Part shown: positions 1 to 9,093 of the stretch, piece after piece | Layout of the letters: each line of letters opens with the position of its first letter | Position numbering within the stretch: the first letter of the stretch is position 1 | DNA from: Acidomonas methanolica | GTDB taxonomy: Bacteria; Pseudomonadota; Alphaproteobacteria; Acetobacterales; Acetobacteraceae | DNA: 64,000 nt | Assembly: GCF_004346035.1 (NCBI RefSeq) | Contig: NZ_SLZN01000002.1 | Coordinates: 186,001 to 250,000, forward strand | Reading direction: 5' to 3' | Notes under the pieces: model-generated | Seen by the model: only the letters and a program-made list of their open reading frames with translations | The model's database searches: none | What the model was told of the DNA's origin: nothing | Position numbers and translations under genes: made by a program

Positions 1-1
1 G

Positions 2-490
2 CGCGTGGTCGTGATCGGCGGCGGCAACACGGCGATCGACGCGGCGGTGCAATGCCGCAAGCTCGGGGCCGAGGAGGTGACGCTCGTCTATCGCCGCGGT
101 CCCGAATCGATGTCCGCCACGCGGGACGAGCAGGATTTCGCCCTCCGGAACGGCGTCGTCATCCGCCATAACGCCCGCCCCCAGCACTTCGAGGGCGGAC
201 CGGGCGGCGTCACGGCGGCGGTGTTCCTCCGTGCGGACGGCGAGACTCTCACCCTCCCCGCCGATCTGGTGCTGAAGGCGGTCGGCCAACTCTACGAGGA
301 TGGCCCGCCCGCCCTCGAAACGGGGTCCGGACGCATCTGGACCGACGGGTTCGGCCGTACCTCCCTGCCGCGCGTCTATGCGGGAGGCGATTGCGTGGGC
401 GGGCAGGAGCTGACCGTCGCCGCCGTCGCCATGGGGCGTGACGCCGCCATGACCATTCACCGTGATCTGGAGGAGCCGCGCCATGGCTGA
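2..490 (+). CDS. preT: Dihydropyrimidine dehydrogenase small subunit PreT (C-terminal part)
   Basis: Only the last 162 residues are in the window; the reading frame is open at the left edge, so the N-terminal iron-sulfur and FAD-binding parts lie outside. The visible part starts in a nucleotide-binding Rossmann segment (GGGNTAID) of the glutamate-synthase-small-subunit family and ends with the FAD-contacting AGGDC segment and an alanine-rich helix. In this family PreT takes electrons from NAD(P)H and passes them to PreA, which reduces uracil or thymine. The assignment to PreT rather than to a generic GltD-like protein rests on the next gene: preA begins inside the last codons of this gene, an 8-bp overlap that implies translational coupling. 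The enzyme would be cytoplasmic. Confidence 0.85.
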   Translation, partial: RVVVIGGGNTAIDAAVQCRKLGAEEVTLVYRRGPESMSATRDEQDFALRNGVVIRHNARPQHFEGGPGGVTAAVFLRADGETLTLPADLVLKAVGQLYEDGPPALETGSGRIWTDGFGRTSLPRVYAGGDCVGGQELTVAAVAMGRDAAMTIHRDLEEPRHG

Positions 491-1763
491 CCTGCGCTGC
501 GACCTTGCGGGCATCCGGTCCCCGAACCCGTTCTGGCTCGCCTCCGCCCCACCGACGGACAAGGCCTATAACGTCCGCCGCGCCTTCGCCGCCGGCTGGG
601 GCGGAGTGGTGTGGAAGACGCTCGGCGAAGACCCGCCCGTGGTCAATCTCAGCAGCCGCTACGGCGCGATCGGCTTTGAGGGCAGGCGCATGGCCGGGCT
701 GAACAATATCGAGCTGATCTCCGACCGGCCGCTCGCCACCAATCTGGCGGAAATCAAGGAGGTGAAGCGCGACTTCCCCGACCGGGCGCTGGTCGTCAGC
801 CTCATGGTGCCCTGCGTCGAGGAAAGCTGGAAAGCGATCCTCCCGCTGGTGGAGGAAACCGGCGCGGACGGGGTGGAACTCAATTTCGGCTGTCCGCACG
901 GCATGTCCGAGCGCAACATGGGCGCGGCGGTCGGGCAGGTTCCCGAATATGTCGAAATGGTCACGCGCTGGGTCAAGGCCGGCACGCGGATGCCCGTCAT
1001 CGTCAAGCTGACGCCCAACGTCACCAGCATCCTGCCGCCCGCCCACGCGGCGCTCGCGGGCGGCGCGGATGCGGTCTCGCTCATCAACACCATCCAGTCC
1101 GTCATCGGCGTCGATCTCGACCGCATGGCGCCCGAGCCCGTGGTGGACGGAATGGGCACGCATGGCGGCTATTGCGGTCCCGCCGTCAAACCCGTCGCGC
1201 TGCGGATGGTCGGCGAGATCGCCCGTGATCCGGAACTCTCCGGCCTGCCCGTTTCCGGTATCGGCGGAATCTCCACCTGGCGCGACGCGGCGGAATTCCT
1301 CGCCATGGGCGCGACGTCGCTCCAGGTCTGCACCGCGGCGATGCATCACGGCTTCCGCATCGTGGAAGACATGATTTCCGGCCTTTCCAACTGGATGGAC
1401 GGGAAGGGCTACGCGCGGATCGCCGATGTCACGGGCCGCGCCGTGCCGAATTTCGTGCCGTGGAACCGGCTCAACATGAACTTCCACACGCTCGCCCATA
1501 TCGACCAGGAGCGCTGCATCGGCTGCGGCCTTTGCTACATCGCCTGCGAGGATACCTCGCATCAGGCCATCGCCGCCCTGCGCATCGACGGAGCGCGACG
1601 ATATGAGGTGATCGAGGCGGAGTGCGTCGGCTGCAATCTCTGCGCCCATGTCTGCCCGGTCCCGGACTGCATCGAGATGCGTCCGCAGCCGGTCGACGGC
1701 GTGCTGACCTGGCCGGACCATCCCGCCAACCCCCGGCGGCGGGAAAGCGAGAGGGCGGGATGA
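483..1763 (+). CDS. preA: Dihydropyrimidine dehydrogenase large subunit PreA
   Basis: This 426-residue protein has a dihydroorotate-dehydrogenase-like FMN barrel over about residues 1-310, followed by a two-cluster ferredoxin tail. The tail shows CIGCGLC beginning at C345 and CVGCNLC beginning at C381. The segment NFGCPHGMSERNMG corresponds to the conserved loop of dihydropyrimidine dehydrogenases that carries the catalytic cysteine. With PreT it reduces uracil and thymine to the 5,6-dihydro forms, the first step of reductive pyrimidine breakdown. I chose the ATG at 483 because the protein then begins MADLRCDLAGI, as family members do, and overlaps preT. The stop codon overlaps the start of the M20 hydrolase (ATGA), so three genes form one operon. 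Confidence 0.93.
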   Translation: MADLRCDLAGIRSPNPFWLASAPPTDKAYNVRRAFAAGWGGVVWKTLGEDPPVVNLSSRYGAIGFEGRRMAGLNNIELISDRPLATNLAEIKEVKRDFPDRALVVSLMVPCVEESWKAILPLVEETGADGVELNFGCPHGMSERNMGAAVGQVPEYVEMVTRWVKAGTRMPVIVKLTPNVTSILPPAHAALAGGADAVSLINTIQSVIGVDLDRMAPEPVVDGMGTHGGYCGPAVKPVALRMVGEIARDPELSGLPVSGIGGISTWRDAAEFLAMGATSLQVCTAAMHHGFRIVEDMISGLSNWMDGKGYARIADVTGRAVPNFVPWNRLNMNFHTLAHIDQERCIGCGLCYIACEDTSHQAIAALRIDGARRYEVIEAECVGCNLCAHVCPVPDCIEMRPQPVDGVLTWPDHPANPRRRESERAG

Positions 1764-3016
1764 AGAAGACGGACGGCAGCTTCGGCAACATGACGATCGA
1801 CCCGGGCGCGCTCTGGGACGACATCCTGACGACGGCGCGGTTCGGCGCCACGCCGAAGGGCGGCCTCCGGCGTCTCGCCCTGACGGAAGAGGACCGTCAG
1901 GTCCGCGCCTGGTTCACGCGCACCTGCACGGCGCTGGGCGCGACCGTCTGGACCGACACGCTGGGCAACCAGTTCGCCCGCGTGTCGGGAACGGACGCAT
2001 CCCTGCCTCCGATCGCCCTCGGCAGTCATCTCGACACGCAGCCCACGGGCGGCAGATTTGACGGCATCATCGGCGTGCTGGGCGGCATCGCCGTCCTGCG
2101 CGCCTTGCGTGAGACGAAGCACAGGACGCGCCACCCCGTCGAAATCGTCAACTGGACGAACGAGGAAGGCTCGCGCTTCGCCCCCGCCATGCTCGCCTCC
2201 GGCGTGTTCGCCGGCGTCTTTACCGAGGATTACGCAAGGAACCGGCAGGACCGCGAGGGGGTGAGCTTCGGCGCCGCGCTCGAAGCGATCGGCGCCATCG
2301 GCGAGGAGTCCTGCGGCGCCCACGGTCTGGCGGCCTATCTCGAACTTCATATCGAGCAAGGTCCGATTCTCGAGGCTGAAGGCTGCGTCATCGGCACGGT
2401 GACCGGCGTGCAGGGCATGCGCTGGTACGATGTGACGGTGACGGGGCGCGACAGCCATTCCGGCACCACGCCGATGCCCCTGCGCGCCGACGCGCTTCAG
2501 GCAGCAGCCCTGTTGATGACCGCCGTGCGGGAAATCGCCCTCGCCCACGCGCCGGAGGCCGTCGGCACGGTCGGCAGCGTCGAGGTCCTGCCGAACAGCC
2601 GCAACGTCGTGCCCGGCGAAGTCCTCTTCACCGTCGATTTCCGCGATCCGCGCGATGAAACGGTCATGGCGATGGAGAACGCCTTCCGGGCGAAAGCGAG
2701 GGCCGTCGCCGAGGAACATGGCGTCACCGTCGAGATCAGGGACATATGGGACAGTCCCGCCGTCCCGTTCGACCGCCGCCTGATCGACGCCGTCAGCGAG
2801 TCGGCCCGCGAACTCGGGCTGCCCGCGCGCGAGATCGTCTCCGGGGCCGGGCATGATGCGGCCTATGTCGCGCGCATCGTCCCCACGACCATGATCTTCG
2901 TCCCCTGCGCCGGAGGGCTCAGCCATAACGAGGAGGAAAGCGCCACGCCGGACGATGTGGCCGCCGGGGCCAACGTGCTCCTGCGCAGCCTGCTCAAGGC
3001 CGACGCGCTCCTGTGA
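1760..3016 (+). CDS. M20-family N-carbamoyl-amino-acid hydrolase, probable beta-ureidopropionase
   Basis: This 418-residue enzyme belongs to the M20 amidohydrolases that cleave N-carbamoyl groups (beta-ureidopropionase, N-carbamoyl-L-amino-acid hydrolase, allantoate amidohydrolase). The expected dinuclear metal ligands are visible: H90 in GSHLDTQ, D101 in FDG, E135/E136 in NEEGSRF, H197 in LELHIEQG and H389 in SHNEEE. The dimerisation-domain motif GRDSHSGTTP is present. Sequence alone does not separate ureidopropionase from allantoate hydrolase. The ATGA overlap with preA favours hydrolysis of N-carbamoyl-beta-alanine, the third step of reductive pyrimidine degradation. The middle enzyme, dihydropyrimidinase, is not in this window and may lie upstream. 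Cytoplasmic. Confidence 0.85.
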   Translation: MKKTDGSFGNMTIDPGALWDDILTTARFGATPKGGLRRLALTEEDRQVRAWFTRTCTALGATVWTDTLGNQFARVSGTDASLPPIALGSHLDTQPTGGRFDGIIGVLGGIAVLRALRETKHRTRHPVEIVNWTNEEGSRFAPAMLASGVFAGVFTEDYARNRQDREGVSFGAALEAIGAIGEESCGAHGLAAYLELHIEQGPILEAEGCVIGTVTGVQGMRWYDVTVTGRDSHSGTTPMPLRADALQAAALLMTAVREIALAHAPEAVGTVGSVEVLPNSRNVVPGEVLFTVDFRDPRDETVMAMENAFRAKARAVAEEHGVTVEIRDIWDSPAVPFDRRLIDAVSESARELGLPAREIVSGAGHDAAYVARIVPTTMIFVPCAGGLSHNEEESATPDDVAAGANVLLRSLLKADALL

Positions 3017-3025
3017 TCCGCGCGA

Positions 3026-4387
3026 TCAGGCCGCGTGGATCGACCCGTCCGCGATCGCCTTGACGAAAATCTTCCAATCTTCTCGCGTCTGCTCGGCATA
3101 GAGCTTGCCGAACCCCGCGATCGCCTCGGAGAAGCCGCGTCCCCGCCCGAGATACCCGGCAAGCGTCGGCAGATCGGCGGAACGCGCATGGGCGCGCGCC
3201 AGAGCCTGCCCGCAAAGCCGCGCATAGAACGGCAGGAGATCCGTCCCCAGATGCTCTCCGATCGCGGCCAGCCGCGCGTCCTTCACCTGCCGCACGTAAA
3301 AATGCCGCCCCGCCGCGTCGTCATCCGGCGCATCGGCGGTGTCGCGCGTCCAGCCGAGAAAGGCGTCCGACGCCGCCTGCATGATGCGCTGGCCGACGAC
3401 GACGCGCTCGCCATGATTGGCAAAGCCCGCGCTGCCCAGATGCTCTTCCAGAACCGATTCCCCCGCTTCCTTGATCTGCAACAGCAACGCGTCGCCGTCC
3501 GATGAGCTGAACAACCCGATGGCGCAGAATGTCCCGACGCTCCCCACGCCGACGACCTTGAACACGATATCCGTCAGGGTATAGCGCTCCAGCAGGATAC
3601 GACGCTCCTGCGGGAGTGCCGCGAGATAGCGCGCGAACGCGTCGCGCACCGATTCGTCACGCTCCGGCAGGCGCACCACGAGCGGCGGACGGTCCCGGAA
3701 GGTGGGAATTGGCCCCGGCTTGACCATCCCGAACTGGTCGGTGAAGCTGGCGAGTTGCGGCTTCAATCGGGCGCGCAACTGTTCGCGCACCTTGCGGTCG
3801 TTGACCGCGTCGATCACGCCGAGCAGATTGATGCGCGCGTTCCAGGCTTGCAGGGGCGGCAATTCGGCAAGCTTGGCGATCTCCATGACATAATTCGCCG
3901 CCATGCTCGCGGCGAGTGCCACGGATTTCTTCTCCGAATAGCCGTTCTCTCCGCCCGCGAGCACGAGGCTGGTGGAGAGGCGCTTGAGATCCCACTCGAA
4001 CGGCGCGGGCGCGGTTTCGTCGAAATCGTTGATATCGAAGACCGGCACGCCTTCCGGCGTCGCATAGGTGCCGAAATTGTTCAGGTGGCAGTCGCCGCAG
4101 GACTGGACGAAAATCCCCGCATTGGCCGTGCGCGCGAGGTCGGACGCCATCACCGCCGCCGCGCCGCGCAGAAACGTCAGCGGCGTGGGACGCATCCGCG
4201 CGTAGCGGACCGGCAGAAGCTTGGGCAGGCGCGTCGCCCCTTGCCGGATCAGAATAGCCAGCGGATCGATCCGGTCCTTCGGCGAACTCCATTCCGCATT
4301 GGCCCGGCGCGGCGACAGGTGGCGCAGGGCCCGCCCCGCGGCGTAGCGCTCGGCACGAGGCAGTTGCGGCCTGAAATGCAGCCTCAT
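3026..4387 (-). CDS. DUF2252 family protein with kinase-like motifs
   Basis: This 453-residue protein matches DUF2252, a bacterial family of unproven function. The clearest block is CGDCHLNNFGTY (D99, H101, N103) followed by VFDINDFDET (D118, D121, D123). By eye this pair resembles the catalytic loop and metal-binding Asp of aminoglycoside-phosphotransferase-like kinases; that is inference. There is no signal peptide or membrane segment, so it should be cytoplasmic. I chose the ATG at 4387 because it overlaps the msrA stop (ATGA) and follows the operon logic; longer in-frame starts would lie inside msrA. It converges on the preTA operon, ending 9 bp from the M20 gene. Confidence 0.8.
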   Translation of the reverse strand: MRLHFRPQLPRAERYAAGRALRHLSPRRANAEWSSPKDRIDPLAILIRQGATRLPKLLPVRYARMRPTPLTFLRGAAAVMASDLARTANAGIFVQSCGDCHLNNFGTYATPEGVPVFDINDFDETAPAPFEWDLKRLSTSLVLAGGENGYSEKKSVALAASMAANYVMEIAKLAELPPLQAWNARINLLGVIDAVNDRKVREQLRARLKPQLASFTDQFGMVKPGPIPTFRDRPPLVVRLPERDESVRDAFARYLAALPQERRILLERYTLTDIVFKVVGVGSVGTFCAIGLFSSSDGDALLLQIKEAGESVLEEHLGSAGFANHGERVVVGQRIMQAASDAFLGWTRDTADAPDDDAAGRHFYVRQVKDARLAAIGEHLGTDLLPFYARLCGQALARAHARSADLPTLAGYLGRGRGFSEAIAGFGKLYAEQTREDWKIFVKAIADGSIHAA

Positions 4388-4959
4388 GGAGATTTCAACC
4401 TGTCCCGAAAGAGCTTGCGCGCCTTGGCGACTTTCGGCGCCACCACGGCGGCGCAATAGGCCGTGTTCGGGTTGCGCGCGAAATAATCGTGATGTTTCGC
4501 TTCCGCCGGCCAGAAGCGCGCAGGGCCTTCGATGCTGGTCATGATCGGGTCGGACCAGATCCCCTCGGCGGTGATTTCAGCCGTCACGTCATGCGCGATC
4601 TCCGCCTGCTCCGGCGTCAGGGCGAAGATCACCGAGCGATATTGCTCGCCCACATCGTTGCCCTGACGGTTCAGTGTGGTGGGGTCATGCGTCGTATAGA
4701 AGACGCGCAGCAGATCGGCATATCCGATCACGCGCGGATCGAAGCGGATCTGCACCACTTCCACATGCCCGGTCGTATTGGCGCAGACCTGCTCATAGGT
4801 CGGATTATCCACATGACCGCCCGCATATCCGGGGGTCACGCTCGCGACGCCACGCAGTGAATCGAACACCGCCTCGACACACCAGAAGCATCCGGCGCCC
4901 AGCAGCGCGGTTTCCAGCGCTTCCTCCTGCGCGGCAGGCGTTTCGGTCGCATCGCTCAT
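4384..4959 (-). CDS. msrA: Peptide methionine sulfoxide reductase MsrA
   Basis: The 191-residue protein has the MsrA signature GCFWCVEAVF with catalytic cysteine C24, then GYAGGHVDNPTYEQVC and the HDPTTLNRQGND substrate-binding segment. It reduces methionine-S-sulfoxide in proteins and free methionine using thioredoxin. There is no export signal, so it is the cytoplasmic type. The start at 4959 is preceded by GGAG at a good distance. It is the first gene of a two-gene unit with the DUF2252 gene, whose start overlaps the msrA stop. The pairing may mean the DUF2252 protein acts during oxidative stress, but the sequence does not show this. Confidence 0.96.
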   Translation of the reverse strand: MSDATETPAAQEEALETALLGAGCFWCVEAVFDSLRGVASVTPGYAGGHVDNPTYEQVCANTTGHVEVVQIRFDPRVIGYADLLRVFYTTHDPTTLNRQGNDVGEQYRSVIFALTPEQAEIAHDVTAEITAEGIWSDPIMTSIEGPARFWPAEAKHHDYFARNPNTAYCAAVVAPKVAKARKLFRDRLKSP

Positions 4960-4981
4960 GTCATCTCCGCCCTTTCCGGCG

Positions 4982-6985
4982 TCATTTCACGACGGGGAGG
5001 TAAATGCTGCTCGCCGTGTCGCCGCCAAGATATATCGTCTGGGTCGCACTGTGGTAGTCGCCGGGTTTGGCCTTGAAAATATTCGGCACATAGGTTTGCG
5101 GGTTGCGATCGTACAGGGGAAACCAGCTCGACTGGATCTGCACCATGATGCGATGGCCAGGCTGGAACACGTGATTGATCGCCGGCAGGGTGAATTTATA
5201 CTCCTGCACCTTGTTCGCGGGAATGGGCTGCGGCGTGCTGAAACTGCGCGCATAGCGCCCGCGGAAAATATCCATGGAGAGGGGCAACTCGTACCCGCCC
5301 ATCTCCGGCCGGTCGCCATCGATGCCGGGATAGACGTCGATCACCTTCACCACCCAATCGGCATCCGTCCCCGTCGTCGCCGCGAAGAGATCGGCCGTGG
5401 GGATGCCGGAGACGCGCACCGGATCGGTCAGGACGTCCGTCTCGAAGGTCAGCACGTCCGGCCGCGCCTCGGCGAAGCGCTGATCGCTGGTGAGCCAGGG
5501 CTTCCACCGCGCGCTGTCCGCGAACGCATAGGGGCGCGAGATGAACGGCACCGGATGGGCCGGATCGGACAGGTAGGACGTTGTTCCCGGCAGGGCGCGG
5601 GAAAAGGCGAGCCCCTGACTCCGCTGGAGATACAGCCGCGTTCCCTGACCAAGACAATTCTCCAGGCATGCCGGCAGCCAGTTCCGGAAATGGTCCCAGT
5701 GATTCTCGCCCGTATTGTAGATGATCGCGTCGTCGAAATGCGTCTGCGGGCTGCCCGGCTTGAGATACTGGTTGAAGAACGGCAGCATCACGTTGGCGCG
5801 GTACCACAGCGCCGTATCGCCGTCGAAATGCAGCGGGCCGAGCGTCGATCCGTCATAATTCACGCCGCTATGCCGCCACGGCCCCATGACGAGAATGTTC
5901 GGCACGTCGGGATGACGCGCGCGAAGAGCCAGCCAGCTATGGATCGCCCCCCACATATCCTCCTGATCCCACAATCCCTGCTCCCATATCATCGGCACTT
6001 TCGCGGGATTGCGGGTGATCAGCCGGTCGAGCGCCTGATCCTGCCAGAACGCGTCATAGGCCGGATGGGCCAGCATCCGCTTCCACCACGGGAACTGATC
6101 CAGCCCCGCCTCTCGCGCGAAATCCTCGGCCGAGCCCGCCTTCAGGAAATTCGTGTAGTCGTCCGCATCCACGCGCGGAATCCCGTCGCCCTCGCCCCGC
6201 ACGCTCATCTGCCCGGTGAAGTAGTCGAAGCTGCCCTGCCGGAATGCCCCGTAGTGGAACCAGTCGTCACCCATCCAGCCGTCGACCATCGGGCTTTCGG
6301 GCGAGGCGACCTTGAGCGCCGGATGCGGGTTCAGCAGCGCCATCACCACCGTCCAGCCCTCATAGGATGAGCCGGTCATCCCCACGCGCCCGTTGCTTTC
6401 CGGCACGTTCTTCACCAGCCAGTCGATCGTGTCCCAGGCGTCGGTCGTGTCGTCCGTCTTGCTGTCGTTCAGCGGGCCGATGGGCGGGCGCGTCATGACG
6501 TAATCGCCCTCGGAGCCGTATTTGCCGCGAATATCCTGGAACACCCGGATATAGCCCGCATCCACGAACACCCCGTCTCCCTGTGGCAGCAACGCCTTCA
6601 TGGTCAGCGCATTCGGCACGCGGGACGCGCGTTTGGAGGCGTTATACGGTGTGCGCGTCAGAAGGATCGGGGCCCCCTGCGTGTTTTTCGGCGCTTTTTT
6701 CGACACGCTTTTCGACGCATTTTTCGGAATGATGATGACCGTGTGAAGCTTTACCCCGTCACGCATCGGAATCATGACCTCGCGCCGGATATAATCCTGC
6801 CTTTCCGTCATCTCCGTCACATGAGCCGGAATGTCATTGCCGCGCTGGATCATGTCCGGCGTCACCGCGGACGCCGGCGCATCGACGGCAGACGCCTCGG
6901 AATCGGACTGGAACGGCGCGGCGAAAACGGGCGACGAAAGGGCGCAGGTGGCAAGAAGCAGGCAAGAGGCCAGGCGAGACGACAC
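4982..6985 (-). CDS. Exported CocE/NonD-type hydrolase (alpha-amino-acid ester hydrolase or X-Pro peptidase-like)
   Basis: This is a 667-residue serine hydrolase of the CocE/NonD group. The nucleophile elbow is MTGSSYEG (S207), the acid probably lies in GLWDQED and the histidine in MGPWRHSG; a C-terminal jelly-roll domain follows (GHRIMVQIQSSWFPLYDRN). I chose the GTG at 6985 because GGAGGA lies 9 bases upstream and the protein then begins with a clean signal peptide, SRLASCLLLATCALSSPVFA, so the enzyme is periplasmic. Family members hydrolyse alpha-amino acid esters, beta-lactam side chains, glutaryl-7-ACA or X-Pro peptides; the substrate here cannot be told. A low-complexity lysine/serine insert lies between the first strands and TRTPYN (see the repeat at 6683-6730). 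Confidence 0.88.
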   Translation of the reverse strand: MSSRLASCLLLATCALSSPVFAAPFQSDSEASAVDAPASAVTPDMIQRGNDIPAHVTEMTERQDYIRREVMIPMRDGVKLHTVIIIPKNASKSVSKKAPKNTQGAPILLTRTPYNASKRASRVPNALTMKALLPQGDGVFVDAGYIRVFQDIRGKYGSEGDYVMTRPPIGPLNDSKTDDTTDAWDTIDWLVKNVPESNGRVGMTGSSYEGWTVVMALLNPHPALKVASPESPMVDGWMGDDWFHYGAFRQGSFDYFTGQMSVRGEGDGIPRVDADDYTNFLKAGSAEDFAREAGLDQFPWWKRMLAHPAYDAFWQDQALDRLITRNPAKVPMIWEQGLWDQEDMWGAIHSWLALRARHPDVPNILVMGPWRHSGVNYDGSTLGPLHFDGDTALWYRANVMLPFFNQYLKPGSPQTHFDDAIIYNTGENHWDHFRNWLPACLENCLGQGTRLYLQRSQGLAFSRALPGTTSYLSDPAHPVPFISRPYAFADSARWKPWLTSDQRFAEARPDVLTFETDVLTDPVRVSGIPTADLFAATTGTDADWVVKVIDVYPGIDGDRPEMGGYELPLSMDIFRGRYARSFSTPQPIPANKVQEYKFTLPAINHVFQPGHRIMVQIQSSWFPLYDRNPQTYVPNIFKAKPGDYHSATQTIYLGGDTASSIYLPVVK
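6683..6730 (-). repeat. Four imperfect 12-bp tandem units inside the CocE-type gene
   Basis: On the plus strand the units are GTTTTTCGGCGC, TTTTTTCGACAC, GCTTTTCGACGC and ATTTTTCGGAAT. Read on the coding strand, each adds four residues of the pattern PKNA, SKSV, SKKA, PKNT. The A-rich AAA/AAG lysine codons contrast with the GC-rich codons around them. The period is a multiple of three, so copy-number change would keep the frame. Confidence 0.75.
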
Positions 6986-7146
6986 GGTGACAATTCCTCC
7001 GGCGAAAGGACGATGAAAAGGAAACGACGACATCAACTCCGCATGATCACCCGCGCCGCGCCTCTCTGCAAGCGATCCTCCGGGGTCCGGATCTCGCCCG
7101 GTAATTTTCGTTCGTCCATCGCACAAGTGACGCAAGTTTCTCCATT

Positions 7147-7181
7147 GCGGCGCTTGGCCTGCGCCGCGTTTGACGTATAGT
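7147..7181 (+). promoter_or_regulatory. Candidate ilvD promoter with overlapping inverted repeat
   Basis: A perfect 7-bp inverted repeat (GCGGCGC, 7-base loop, GCGCCGC) covers 7147-7167 and encloses a possible -35 box TTGGCC (7154-7159). A possible -10 box TATAGT follows at 7176-7181 after 16 bases. The ilvD start is 34 bp downstream. The repeat could be an operator or a hairpin; this is by eye only. Confidence 0.35.
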
Positions 7182-7214
7182 GCGCGCCCTCGACAACCGC
7201 CGGATCATCCCGCC

Positions 7215-9062
7215 ATGCCCGCCTATCGCTCCCGCACCACGACCCACGGCCGCAACATGGCGGGCGCGCGCGCACTCTGGCGCGCCACGGGCATGACCGA
7301 GGGCGATTTCGGCAAGCCGATCATCGCGGTCGCCAATTCCTTCACCCAGTTCGTTCCCGGCCATGTGCATCTGAAGGATCTCGGCGCGCTGGTGGCCGGC
7401 GCGATCGAGGAGGCGGGCGGCGTCGCCAGGGAATTCAACACCATCGCCGTGGATGACGGCATCGCCATGGGTCACGGGGGCATGCTCTACAGCCTGCCCT
7501 CTCGCGAGTTGATCGCGGATTCCATCGAATACATGGTCAACGCCCATTGCGCGGACGCCATCGTCTGCATCAGCAATTGCGACAAGATCACGCCGGGCAT
7601 GCTGATGGCGGCCCTGCGGCTGAACATCCCCGCCATCTTCGTGTCGGGCGGCCCGATGGAAGCCGGCAAGCTCGACGGTCCGGGCGTGGAACGCAAGCTC
7701 GATCTGGTGGATTCCATGATCGCCGCCGCCAACCCGAATGTGTCGGACGCCGAATCCGAGCGGATCGAACGCTCCGCCTGCCCGACCTGCGGCTCCTGCT
7801 CCGGCATGTTCACCGCCAATTCGATGAACTGCCTCACCGAGGCCCTGGGTCTCGCCCTGCCGGGGAACGGCAGCCTGCTCGCCACCCACGCGGACCGGCG
7901 CGACCTCTTCCTTCAGGCCGGAAAGCTCGCCGTCGAACTGGCGCGCCGTTGGTACGAACAGGAAGATCCGACCGCCCTGCCCCGCGGCATCGCCACCCGC
8001 GCCGCCTTCGAGAACGCCATGACGCTCGATATCGCGATGGGCGGCTCGACCAACACGGTTCTGCATCTTCTCGCCGCCGCGCGCGAAGCGGAGGTGGAGT
8101 TTCACATGGCGGATATCGACCGCCTCTCGCGCAAGGTGCCCAATCTCTGCAAGGTCGCGCCCGCGAAGGCCGACGTGCATATGGAGGACGTGCATCGCGC
8201 CGGCGGCATTCCCGCCATTCTCGGCGAACTGGACCGCGCCGGGCTGATCGACACCGCCGTCGCCTGCGTGCATGCGACCTCTCTGCGGGACGCGCTCGAT
8301 CGCTGGGATATCGTCAACGGCGCGCCGGACGCCGTCACACGCTTCCGCGCCGCTCCCGGCGGCGTGCGCACGACCCAGGCCTTTTCGCAATCCAGCCGGT
8401 ATCACGCGCTGGATCTCGACCGGAGCACCGGCGTGCTGCGCGATCGCGCCCATGCCTTCTCGCAGGATGGCGGGCTGGCCGTGCTCTACGGCAATCTCGC
8501 CGAGGCGGGAGCGATCGTGAAGACGGCAGGCGTTTCGGACAAAATCCTCAGTTTCAAGGGGAAGGCGCGCGTCTTCGAGAGCCAGGACGACGCGGTTTCC
8601 GCCATTCTGGCCGGTCGCATCGTGCCGGGCGACGTCGTCGTGATCCGCTATGAAGGGCCGAAGGGCGGCCCCGGCATGCAGGAAATGCTGTATCCGACCA
8701 GCTATCTGAAATCCAAGGGACTGGGCGAAACCTGCGCCCTTATTACTGATGGACGCTTCTCGGGCGGCAGTTCCGGCCTTTCCGTCGGGCATATTTCCCC
8801 GGAGGCCGCCGAGGGCGGCACGCTGGCACTGGTTGAGGAAGGCGACGAGATCGTCATCGACATCCCCAACCGTCTCCTTGCCGTCACCGTGAGCGATGCC
8901 GAACTCGCCGCCCGACGCGACAAGATGATCGAAAAGGGCGAGACCGCGTGGACGCCCGACCGCCAGCGCATCGTCTCCCCGGCCCTTCAGGCCTACGGGC
9001 TGATGACCACAAGCGCCGCGAACGGCGCCGTGCGCGATCTCAGGCAACTGACCCGGCGGTAG
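7215..9062 (+). CDS. ilvD: Dihydroxy-acid dehydratase
   Basis: The 615-residue enzyme dehydrates 2,3-dihydroxy-isovalerate and 2,3-dihydroxy-3-methylvalerate, the third common step of valine, isoleucine and leucine synthesis. Iron-sulfur cluster cysteines are visible: C122 in [11 protein letters not shown] and C189, C192 and C195 in [11 protein letters not shown], at the same numbering as the E. coli enzyme. The C-terminal block [20 protein letters not shown] is also typical. I chose ATG 7215 because the protein then starts [19 protein letters not shown] as expected; the open frame to 7170 overlaps the likely promoter. The gene stands alone, divergent from the CocE-type gene and convergent with valS, whose stop lies 31 bp away. 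Cytoplasmic. Confidence 0.97.
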   Translation: MPAYRSRTTTHGRNMAGARALWRATGMTEGDFGKPIIAVANSFTQFVPGHVHLKDLGALVAGAIEEAGGVAREFNTIAVDDGIAMGHGGMLYSLPSRELIADSIEYMVNAHCADAIVCISNCDKITPGMLMAALRLNIPAIFVSGGPMEAGKLDGPGVERKLDLVDSMIAAANPNVSDAESERIERSACPTCGSCSGMFTANSMNCLTEALGLALPGNGSLLATHADRRDLFLQAGKLAVELARRWYEQEDPTALPRGIATRAAFENAMTLDIAMGGSTNTVLHLLAAAREAEVEFHMADIDRLSRKVPNLCKVAPAKADVHMEDVHRAGGIPAILGELDRAGLIDTAVACVHATSLRDALDRWDIVNGAPDAVTRFRAAPGGVRTTQAFSQSSRYHALDLDRSTGVLRDRAHAFSQDGGLAVLYGNLAEAGAIVKTAGVSDKILSFKGKARVFESQDDAVSAILAGRIVPGDVVVIRYEGPKGGPGMQEMLYPTSYLKSKGLGETCALITDGRFSGGSSGLSVGHISPEAAEGGTLALVEEGDEIVIDIPNRLLAVTVSDAELAARRDKMIEKGETAWTPDRQRIVSPALQAYGLMTTSAANGAVRDLRQLTRR

Positions 9063-9093
9063 CGTCCCCGTTTGACGTGCCGGGGTCGGTCTC

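Noticed and set aside
9066-9085. CCCCG/CGGGG hairpin between ilvD and valS
   Set aside because: Five base pairs with a 10-base loop and no T-run; too weak for a terminator call although convergent genes meet here.
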